The position numbers were made by a program, and so were the translations under genes. Source: Microbacterium hominis NBRC 15708 (GTDB lineage: Bacteria > Actinomycetota > Actinomycetes > Actinomycetales > Microbacteriaceae). From it: 64,000 bases of DNA. Every line of letters begins with the position of its first letter. Positions within the stretch are counted from its first letter, which is position 1. The notes under the pieces were generated by a model that was given only the letters and a program-made list of their open reading frames with translations, had not been told where the DNA came from and searched no databases. Positions 24,640 to 31,677 of this stretch are shown here, in pieces. Where the stretch lies: contig NZ_BCWI01000014.1 of NCBI RefSeq assembly GCF_001592125.1, positions 39,919 through 103,918 on the forward strand, given 5' to 3'.

Positions 24640-25233
24640 ATGTACGACGGCATCGTCCAAGACCTGATCGACGAGTTCGGCCGCCTTCCGGGCATCGGAC
24701 CGAAGTCGGCGCAGCGCATCGCGTTCCACATCCTGCAGACGCCGACCTTCGACGTCGCGCGTCTCTCGCAGCTGCTGGGCGAACTGCGCGAACGGGTGCG
24801 CTTCTGCGAGATCTGCGGAAACGTCAGCGAGCAGGAGCGTTGCGCCATCTGCCGCGATCCGCGACGCGACCAGACGTTCATCTGCGTCGTCGAGGACGCC
24901 AAGGACGTCTCCGCGATCGAACGCACCCGTGAGTTCCGCGGGCTCTATCACGTGCTCGGCGGCGCGATCAGCCCCATCGCGGGCGTCGGGCCCGAAGATC
25001 TTCGCATCGCGCAGCTCATGCAGCGCCTCGCGGACGGCACCGTGCAGGAGGTCATCCTCGCCACCAACCCCAACCTGGAGGGGGAGGCGACCGCGACCTA
25101 CCTCAGCCGGCTGCTGCACACCCTCGAGATCCGTGTGACGCGACTCGCGTCGGGACTGCCGGTCGGCGGCGACCTCGAGTATGCCGACGAGGTCACCCTC
25201 GGCCGCGCCTTCGAGGGCCGCCGAAGCATCTGA
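24640..25233 (+). CDS. recR: Recombination mediator protein RecR
   Basis: Works with RecO/RecF in loading RecA on gapped DNA. The 197-aa protein has the N-terminal helix-hairpin-helix ([20 protein letters not shown], about 12-31), the Cys4 zinc finger ([16 protein letters not shown], about 57-72) and the Toprim domain beginning [16 protein letters not shown]. Length and motif order are normal. ATG is 3 nt after the dnaX stop. Confidence 0.96.
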   Translation: MYDGIVQDLIDEFGRLPGIGPKSAQRIAFHILQTPTFDVARLSQLLGELRERVRFCEICGNVSEQERCAICRDPRRDQTFICVVEDAKDVSAIERTREFRGLYHVLGGAISPIAGVGPEDLRIAQLMQRLADGTVQEVILATNPNLEGEATATYLSRLLHTLEIRVTRLASGLPVGGDLEYADEVTLGRAFEGRRSI

Positions 25234-25406
25234 TGTCGCCGGCGGTGTCCGGCCGCGCCTGGGCGCTCTAGCCCGGTCGCGCGCAACCTCTCGTGCGCGA
25301 GATCGACCTCCCGCGTTCACCCCGCCGACCCGTCCGCGTCGCCTGCAGCCGACACTCTTCCTTCGCGGCCGAGTGCACGACTTCCGGTGTCGCGAAAGGG
25401 AGCATC

Positions 25407-25892
25407 ATGTCCGCGCGTCTTCTCTACGCGCACTTTCCCGCGGCCACGCACCCCTCCGCCCTCGAGTGGATGCGCGTCGTCGCCGAGATCGCGGCGGGCC
25501 GGCCCGGCGTGGGACCGTTCCTCACCGGTCAGGACGTCCTGCCGCCGGCACCCGCGGTCGCATGGCGCCTCGTGAGCGAGAACCGTCGCGAGATCGCCCG
25601 CGGATGCCGCCTGTTCGCCGATGAGACGGCGGCGCGGGCCGATCTCGCGGTCGTGCTGCGGGATGCGGCCGCCTTCGAGATCCACACCAACCCGGCGCCG
25701 CGGCTGCGCAGCACGGGATGGTTCGTCAGCTCCGGCGGGGCACTGGTCATGATGGGGGCACGCCGCTACGAGAAGAGATCGGCGGCGGAGAGCGCGGCGG
25801 TGCTGGCGGTGCGCCTGATGCGCGAGCTCGCCGCGGCGGGCGAACCCGTGCTCGCGCGCCCGGAGCCGACGGATCCACTCATCCTGCGATGA
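25407..25892 (+). CDS. Hypothetical protein, 161 aa
   Basis: Not recognised. ATG 25407 (MSARLLYAHF) has AAAGGGAG 5 nt upstream and codon use matches neighbours. The sequence is soluble-looking, with an Arg/Ala-rich C-terminal helix (SAAESAAVLAVRLMRELA) and no signal peptide or membrane segment. Its stop overlaps the start of the PASTA kinase gene (ATGA), so the two are translationally coupled, and it might be a partner or substrate of the kinase. That is inference only. Confidence 0.75.
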   Translation: MSARLLYAHFPAATHPSALEWMRVVAEIAAGRPGVGPFLTGQDVLPPAPAVAWRLVSENRREIARGCRLFADETAARADLAVVLRDAAAFEIHTNPAPRLRSTGWFVSSGGALVMMGARRYEKRSAAESAAVLAVRLMRELAAAGEPVLARPEPTDPLILR

Positions 25893-27571
25893 GCGATGGC
25901 CTGATCGCGGACCGGTTCCACCTCCGCCGACTGCTCGGCAGCGGGGGGACGGCATCCGTCTTCGAGGCCGACGACGTCGTCGGCGGCGTCGTCGTCGCCC
26001 TGAAACTGCTGCACCCGCACCTCGCCGTCGGCCCCGCCGTGTGGGAGGCGTTCTTCGAAGAGGTCCGGGCCGCCCGCGCGATCGCGCATCCGAACCTCGC
26101 GGAGGTGTACGACGCCGGGGTGGACGACCGCGACCCGCCGGTCGCCTGGATCGCGATGGAGCGCGTGGACGGCGAGACGCTCGCCGATCACGTCCGCGAG
26201 CACGGGCCCCTCGAACCGTGGGCGGCCGTCGCGCTGATGGGCGCCGTGCTCGATGCGCTGCAGGCGGTGCACGACGGCGGGGTGGTGCACCGTGACCTCA
26301 CCCCCGCCAACATCATGCTCGACCCTCGTCTGAGCGCCGATGCCGGCAACGCGGACGCGTTCGCGCGGAGCGTCCGGCTGCTCGACTTCGGGCTCGCGGA
26401 CATCCCCGGCCGCACGACCCTCGGCGCCGACGCCCTGCTCAGCGCGGACGACTCCCGCACCGCGGGTGTCGTGGCGAGCGTGCCCTACGCGTCGCCGGAG
26501 CAGCTGTCCGGCGCCGCCGTGGGGGAGGCGAGTGATCTCTACCAGGCCGGCGCCACGCTCTGCTTCGCCCTCACCGGGTCGGCGCCGTTCGCCGGCGATG
26601 CGCGCGCGGTGGTGCGCGCCCACCTCACCGCTCCGCCGCCCGTGCCCTCCGCACGGCGGCGCGGCATCCCGCGGCCGCTCGACCGCGTCGTGACGACCGC
26701 GATGCTCAAACGGCCCGACGACCGGTACGCGGATGCCGCGGCGATGGCCGCCGCCCTCGCCGCCGCCGTCCCCGCGATCGGTGTCACCGCGGACACGCCT
26801 CCGGACGAGGCGGGGGAGCAGACGGCGCGGACCCGCGTGTACCGCACCCGTCTCGCGGGCGACCCCGTGACACCGGCGGCCGCGGCGGGGAGCGCACCGC
26901 CACCCGCCGTGACCGCGGCCCGCGGCGCGTGGCGGGCGCCCCTGGTCGCTGCCGTCCTCATCGCCGCGGTGACCGCCGCCGCGGGCCTGTCGGCGATGGC
27001 GGCATCCACGAGCGCTCCGCCGGCCGCCTCGCCGACGGCCCCGTCCGCGACCGCGTCGCCGTCCGTCGCCGCGCCGCCGACACCGACGAGCGTCGCGGTG
27101 GTCCTCGTAGGGGTTCCGCAGGTCGGGGGGCTCGGTCTCGCCGAGGCCACCGCGGCGCTGGAGAGTGCGGGGCTCGCCGTCGGCGACCTCGCGCGCGTCG
27201 ACGGACCGGCTCCCGCCGACGTCGTGCTGGAGTCGTCGCCGGGGGCGGGGGAGCGTGTGCGGGAGGGCTCGCCCGTGACGCTCCGTCTCGCGTCGGGGAG
27301 CAATGCGATCCCCGCGGTGGTGGGGATGACGCTCGCCGACGCCCAGGCCGCTCTCGTGTCCGCGGGGTTCGCGTCGCGGACGGCGGTCGTCGGCGCAGGC
27401 CCCTCGGGCGCCGTCTCCGCGTCGATGCCCTCGGCAGGCGAGCGGGCTCCGGTCGGCACGGTGGTGGTGCTCTCGATCCCGGGTGAGACCGTCGCGACGC
27501 CCACCCCGTCGGCATCCCCGACGCCGGTACCGACACCGTCGCCGGCGGTCACCGACCCGCCCCGTCCGTGA
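25889..27571 (+). CDS. Membrane Ser/Thr protein kinase with two PASTA domains
   Basis: A PknB-like sensor kinase. Residues 9-270 are the kinase: glycine loop LLGSGGTASVFEA, Lys39 (VVALKLLH), catalytic Asp136 in HRDLTPANIM and DFG Asp166. A transmembrane helix lies at about 350-372, then a Ser/Ala/Pro/Thr linker and two extracellular PASTA repeats (about 405-470 and 471-535), which in this family bind muropeptides or lipid II. The catalytic loop has Thr where HRDLKPxN normally has Lys. ATG 25889 overlaps the upstream gene by 4 nt. The C-terminus is a Pro/Thr-rich tail. Two PASTA repeats is fewer than the four of PknB. Confidence 0.92.
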   Translation: MSDGLIADRFHLRRLLGSGGTASVFEADDVVGGVVVALKLLHPHLAVGPAVWEAFFEEVRAARAIAHPNLAEVYDAGVDDRDPPVAWIAMERVDGETLADHVREHGPLEPWAAVALMGAVLDALQAVHDGGVVHRDLTPANIMLDPRLSADAGNADAFARSVRLLDFGLADIPGRTTLGADALLSADDSRTAGVVASVPYASPEQLSGAAVGEASDLYQAGATLCFALTGSAPFAGDARAVVRAHLTAPPPVPSARRRGIPRPLDRVVTTAMLKRPDDRYADAAAMAAALAAAVPAIGVTADTPPDEAGEQTARTRVYRTRLAGDPVTPAAAAGSAPPPAVTAARGAWRAPLVAAVLIAAVTAAAGLSAMAASTSAPPAASPTAPSATASPSVAAPPTPTSVAVVLVGVPQVGGLGLAEATAALESAGLAVGDLARVDGPAPADVVLESSPGAGERVREGSPVTLRLASGSNAIPAVVGMTLADAQAALVSAGFASRTAVVGAGPSGAVSASMPSAGERAPVGTVVVLSIPGETVATPTPSASPTPVPTPSPAVTDPPRP

Positions 27572-27626
27572 CCCTGCGCGCACCATCCCGAGCCGTCATC
27601 TCCCGCACGGCGAGGCGTAAGACGGC

Positions 27627-27670
27627 GGTCATGAAACGAGCGATCCTCGTTCACCTCGTGCCGTCATCCT
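27627..27670 (+). promoter_or_regulatory. Possible PHO box upstream of pstC
   Basis: The clearest unit is GTTCACCTCGT at 27649-27659. Counting in 11-nt steps gives GGTCATGAAAC (27627), GAGCGATCCTC (27638) and GCCGTCATCCT (27660). The Streptomyces PhoP unit is G(G/T)TCAYYYR(G/C)G; two of four units fit well. It is about 110 nt upstream of pstC. Confidence 0.45.
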
Positions 27671-27778
27671 GTGACCGCGGCGTGCGTCCCGAGCGCCCCG
27701 CAGCGCGCGCGGCCCGGATCCACAAGCGTCGCTCGACATCGCGATCCGCTGACCGATTCGGCCCGCCAGGGAGGCGCC

Positions 27779-28792
27779 ATGACCACTGACTCCGTGACGG
27801 AGGTCATCCCGGCGCCGACCGTGCCGACCCCGCGGCCGCTCACCTCCCGCCCGGTGCAGGCAGACCGCATCTTCCGCGCCGTCTGCTACACGGCCGGCGG
27901 GGTCACGGTCGCGATCATGCTCGCCGTCGGCGTCTTCCTCTCCGGGCGCGCCGGCGAGGCGCTCGCGCGGTCGGGGCCCGCCTTCCTGTGGACCCAGGAA
28001 TGGTCGCCCGAGACGGGCGAGTTCGGCATCGCGGCCGTGCTCTTCGGCACCGTGACCATCGCCCTGATCGCCCTCACCATCGCCGTCCCCCTGTCGCTGT
28101 CGACGGCCCTGCTGATCAGCGAGGTGGTGCCGGGATCCGTGCGGCCCCTGCTGATCTCGCTCGTCGATCTGATGGCCGCCGTCCCGAGCGTCGTCTTCGG
28201 GCTGTGGGGCGTGTTCTTCCTCCAGTCCAACGTCATCCCCATCTCGCAGTGGATCTCGACCTATTTCGGCTGGATCCCGCTGTTCGCCGTCACCGACGAC
28301 ACCGGCGCCCGCATCACGGATGCCGGGGCCTTCACCTCCTCCGCGTTCATCGCCGGCATCGTCGTGTCGCTGATGATCGTCCCGACGCAGACCTCCGTCA
28401 TGCGCGAGGCGTTCTCGCAGGCGCCTCTCGGCGAGCGCGAGGGCGCGCTCGCCCTGGGCTCGACGAGGTGGGGCATGATCCGCACGGTCGTGCTCCCGTT
28501 CGGCCGCGGCGGCATCATCGGCGGAACCATGCTCGCCCTCGGCCGGGCGCTCGGCGAGACGATCGCCGTCGTGATGATCATCTCTCCGATCTTCTCGATC
28601 AACCCGCAGGTGCTGAAGACGGGGACCAACTCGGTGTCGGCGCTGATCGCCCTGCGCTACGGGGAGGCGAGTCAGTTCGGGCTGTCCGCGCTGATGGCCG
28701 CCGGGCTCGTGCTGTTCATCATCACCCTGATCGTCAACTTCACGGCATCCACGATCGTGGCCCGCAGCCGTTCGGGAGCGGAGAGCAACTGA
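27779..28792 (+). CDS. pstC: Phosphate ABC transporter permease PstC
   Basis: Inner-membrane subunit of the high-affinity phosphate importer. The 337-aa protein has six hydrophobic segments, the first at about 35-55. The ABC-coupling EAA loop reads EGALALGSTRWGMIRTVVLPF (about 222-242), followed by GRALGETIAVVMI, a PstC signature. ATG 27779 follows AGGGAGG by 5 nt; the frame continues upstream without coding character. pstA overlaps by 1 nt (TGATG). A PHO-box-like repeat lies upstream. Confidence 0.95.
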   Translation: MTTDSVTEVIPAPTVPTPRPLTSRPVQADRIFRAVCYTAGGVTVAIMLAVGVFLSGRAGEALARSGPAFLWTQEWSPETGEFGIAAVLFGTVTIALIALTIAVPLSLSTALLISEVVPGSVRPLLISLVDLMAAVPSVVFGLWGVFFLQSNVIPISQWISTYFGWIPLFAVTDDTGARITDAGAFTSSAFIAGIVVSLMIVPTQTSVMREAFSQAPLGEREGALALGSTRWGMIRTVVLPFGRGGIIGGTMLALGRALGETIAVVMIISPIFSINPQVLKTGTNSVSALIALRYGEASQFGLSALMAAGLVLFIITLIVNFTASTIVARSRSGAESN

Positions 28793-30039
28793 TGACGATC
28801 CTCGAGACCGCCGCGCCGGAGCGCGCGGAGAGCGCCGCCGTGGGGCGGACGGCCGTACCGCACCGTCGCGACGAGGTCGCCGCTCGTCGCGATCTGCGCA
28901 GCGTCCCCCTCGACGACGCGTTCAACGTTTTGGGTGCGGTCGCGGCGGGCCTGGCCATCGCCACCCTCCTGTTCGGATGGCTGACGCCCATGACGGGCTT
29001 CGTCGGGTGGCTGATCATCTCCTTCATCGCGTTCCTGGGCGTGTACGGCGTCCTGTCCGCCCTGCGGGCCGACCGCCTCACCGTCAGCGAGCGCATCATG
29101 ACCGCGCTCTTCTACTCGGCGGGCGCCCTGCTGCTCGGCGCCCTGGTCTTCGTCCTCGGCTTCACCGTCGTGCGCGGCGTGCCCGCGTTGATCCATCCGA
29201 ACTTCTTCGTGGAGACCATGCGGCTGGCGGGACCGCTCGAACCGCTCAGCGTCGGGGGGATCGCACACGCGATCGTCGGGACGCTGATCCAGATCTCCAT
29301 CGCCCTGGTGATCACGATCCCGCTCGGCATCACCACGGCGGTGTTCCTCAACGAGGTCGGCGGGCGTTTCGCGCGGTTCGTGCGGACGATCTCCGATGCG
29401 ATGACGGCGCTGCCGTCGATCGTGGCCGGACTGTTCATCTACGCGGCCGTCGTCACGCTGGTCACGCACCAGCGCTCGGGGTTCGCCGCGGCGCTGGCGA
29501 TCAGCGTCATGATGCTGCCGATCATCATCCGCGCCTCCGACGTCGTCCTCCGCCTCGTGCCGAACAATCTGCGCGAGGCGTCCTACGCGCTGGGCACGAC
29601 GCGCTGGCGCACGGTGTGGAACGTGGTCCTGCCGACGTCGCGCTCGGGTCTGGTCACGGCCGTGATCCTCGGCACCGCGCGCGGGATCGGTGAGACCTCG
29701 CCGGTGCTGCTGACCTCCGGGGTCACGGCAGAGATGAACGTCAATCCCTTCACCGGCCCGATGATCTCCCTGCCGCTGCAGGTGTTCGACTTCGTCAAGT
29801 CGCCGGAGCCGAACATGATCGCCCGCGGCTTCGGGACGGCCGCGGTGCTCATCATCCTCGTCCTGCTCCTCTTCGTGATCGCGCGCGTCATCGGCGGCCG
29901 GGGAGCGGGCGTCCTCTCCGACCGTCAGCGGCGCCGCGCGTCGCAGCGCTCGCGCGACGACCTGCTCCGCATCGAGCGTCGTCGCGGCTCCGCACGCGTG
30001 ACCCCTCCGCTCGCCGCCTCTCACCAGGAGACATCGTGA
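28792..30039 (+). CDS. pstA: Phosphate ABC transporter permease PstA
   Basis: Second Pst channel subunit. The 415-aa length exceeds the usual 280-300 because of an extra N-terminal region with additional hydrophobic segments (about residues 45-120) before the conserved core. The core shows TTAVFLNEVGG, AMTALPSIVAGLFIYA, the EAA loop REASYALGTTRWRTVWNVVLP (about 264-284) and ARGIGETSPVLLTSG. The C-terminal 40 residues are an Arg-rich cytoplasmic tail. ATG 28792 overlaps the pstC stop; GTG 30036 of pstS overlaps its own stop. Confidence 0.94.
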   Translation: MTILETAAPERAESAAVGRTAVPHRRDEVAARRDLRSVPLDDAFNVLGAVAAGLAIATLLFGWLTPMTGFVGWLIISFIAFLGVYGVLSALRADRLTVSERIMTALFYSAGALLLGALVFVLGFTVVRGVPALIHPNFFVETMRLAGPLEPLSVGGIAHAIVGTLIQISIALVITIPLGITTAVFLNEVGGRFARFVRTISDAMTALPSIVAGLFIYAAVVTLVTHQRSGFAAALAISVMMLPIIIRASDVVLRLVPNNLREASYALGTTRWRTVWNVVLPTSRSGLVTAVILGTARGIGETSPVLLTSGVTAEMNVNPFTGPMISLPLQVFDFVKSPEPNMIARGFGTAAVLIILVLLLFVIARVIGGRGAGVLSDRQRRRASQRSRDDLLRIERRRGSARVTPPLAASHQETS

Positions 30040-31520
30040 CCCGTCGACTTCGCCTCCTCGTCCGGACCGCGGCTGCGGTCTCGACCGTCGTCGCCCTCTC
30101 GCTCGTGTCGGTGCTGCCCGCCGGCGCTGCGCCGTCGTACGTCGCGATCTCGGGCTCCGGGTCGACGTGGTCGCAGAACGCGCTCGACCAGTGGCGCCGC
30201 AACGTCGCCAACAACTTCGCGATGACGGTGAACTACTCCGGTACCGGGTCCTCCGCCGGTCGCACCGACTTCATCAGCGGTCGTGTCGACTTCGCCGTCA
30301 GCGAGATCCCCTTCCAGCTGACGCCGGACAACCCCAACGACGCGCCCGAAGACCCCTCCGGTCGGCCGTACGCCTATCTCCCGATCGTCGCCGGCGGCAG
30401 CTCGTTCATGTACAACCTGAAGATCAACGGCAAGCGGGTCACGACGCTGCAGCTGACCGGAGAGGTGATCTCCAAGATCTTCACCGGAGCGATCACCGCG
30501 TGGAACGACCCGGCGATCCAGTCGCTCAACCCCGACCTCGCTCTTCCGAGCCGTCCGATCACCCCCGTGGTGCGCTCGGACGGATCCGGCTCGACGGCGC
30601 AGTTCACGCGCTGGATGGCGACGCAGTACCCGTCCATCTGGACCTACCGCATGACCTCGCAGTTCCCGACGATCAACAGCACGTTCAAAGCCCAGAACGG
30701 GTCTCTCGGTGTGTCCGGGTACGTCAAGCAGGACTACGGCGAGGGCGCGATCACCTACGTCGAGTACTCCTACGCGCTCAACGCGGGCTTCCCCGTGGTG
30801 CGCGTGCAGAACGCGGCGGGCGCCTTCGTCGAGCCCACCGCCGCGAACGTGCAGGTCGCCCTGACGCACGCGAAGATCAACACCGACCAGAGCTCGCCCG
30901 ACTACCTCACGCAGATCCTCGACGACGTGTACAACGCCCCCGAGGCCGATGCGTATCCCGTCTCGAGCTACTCGTACATGATCGTGCCCACAGCGGTCGG
31001 CGGCGTCTTCACCGATGTGAAGGGGTTCACGCTCGGCGAGTTCCTGAAGTACGTCGTCTGCGAGGGGCAGAACCAGGCCGCGACGCTCGGCTACTCGCCG
31101 CTGCCGATGAACCTCGTCCAGGCGGCGTACGACCAGATCAAGCGCATCCCGGGAGCGTCCGTGAGCGGATTCGATCCGTCCACGTGCAAGAACTCCGGCG
31201 CGCCGGCGAACGATCCCGGCAGCGGCGCGAGCGGCGGTGGCGGTGACGGCTCCGGAGGCGGCGGGGCCGCCGCCGCGGCGGGAGGAACGGCCGCGGCGGC
31301 CGGGGCGGCGGCATCCGATCCCGTCTACGACGCCAACGGCAACCTGGTCTCCGGGGCGGCAGCCGGCGGGGCGCAGGCAGTGTCGAGCCCGTTCACGCTC
31401 GCGTCCGACGCGTGGGGGGTGCCGCAGACCACGATGCTCGTCGCCGGGGGACTCCTGGTCGCCGCGGTCATCCTGCCGCCGCTGCTGTCGCGACGACTGC
31501 GCAACGATCGCCGACGCTGA
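30036..31520 (+). CDS. pstS: Phosphate-binding protein PstS, C-terminally membrane-anchored
   Basis: Extracytoplasmic phosphate receptor of the Pst system. GTG 30036 starts MTRRLRLLVRTAAAVSTVVA, a Sec signal peptide ending near AGA-AP with no lipobox Cys. Residues 35-390 have the PstS fold: ISGSGSTWSQNALDQW, YSGTGSSAGRTDFISG, SEIPFQL and VRSDGSGSTAQFTRW are the phosphate-contacting loops. After a Gly/Ala-rich linker (about 395-440) a transmembrane helix (TTMLVAGGLLVAAVILPPLL) and Arg-rich tail anchor it. At 494 aa it is longer than the usual 320-380. A membrane helix replacing the lipid anchor recurs in neighbouring genes here. Confidence 0.93.
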   Translation: MTRRLRLLVRTAAAVSTVVALSLVSVLPAGAAPSYVAISGSGSTWSQNALDQWRRNVANNFAMTVNYSGTGSSAGRTDFISGRVDFAVSEIPFQLTPDNPNDAPEDPSGRPYAYLPIVAGGSSFMYNLKINGKRVTTLQLTGEVISKIFTGAITAWNDPAIQSLNPDLALPSRPITPVVRSDGSGSTAQFTRWMATQYPSIWTYRMTSQFPTINSTFKAQNGSLGVSGYVKQDYGEGAITYVEYSYALNAGFPVVRVQNAAGAFVEPTAANVQVALTHAKINTDQSSPDYLTQILDDVYNAPEADAYPVSSYSYMIVPTAVGGVFTDVKGFTLGEFLKYVVCEGQNQAATLGYSPLPMNLVQAAYDQIKRIPGASVSGFDPSTCKNSGAPANDPGSGASGGGGDGSGGGGAAAAAGGTAAAAGAAASDPVYDANGNLVSGAAAGGAQAVSSPFTLASDAWGVPQTTMLVAGGLLVAAVILPPLLSRRLRNDRRR

Positions 31521-31582
31521 ATTTCCGGCCGGGCCTGGGGTTTGACCGCGTTCGAGCGTTCGGTACCCCGACGAGTCGCCTC

Positions 31583-31604
31583 GTTCCCAGCTCGTTCATC
31601 TCGA
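31583..31604 (+). promoter_or_regulatory. PHO-box-like direct repeats upstream of the 840-aa gene
   Basis: GTTCCCAGCTC (31583-31593) and GTTCATCTCGA (31594-31604) are adjacent 11-nt units of the PhoP type, with a weaker third unit ATCCATAGCGC. They cover the -35 position of the promoter whose -10 is TAGCGT at 31621, as in PhoP-activated promoters. Confidence 0.6.
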
Positions 31605-31620
31605 ATCCATAGCGCGCTTC

Positions 31621-31626
31621 TAGCGT
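31621..31626 (+). promoter_or_regulatory. -10 element for the surface-protein genes
   Basis: TAGCGT, 17 nt after the second PHO-like unit, predicting a start near 31633 and a leader of about 45 nt before ATG 31678. It implies a promoter independent of pstC. Confidence 0.5.
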
Positions 31627-31677
31627 GATGACGTCGCGCGAGAGATCGCCGGCGATACCCGAAAGAACGGTTCCAGG

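Noticed and set aside
25280..25300. CGCGCA...TGCGCG hairpin after recR as a terminator
   Set aside because: Only 6 bp of GC-rich stem with no T-tract; such pairs are expected by chance at this base composition.
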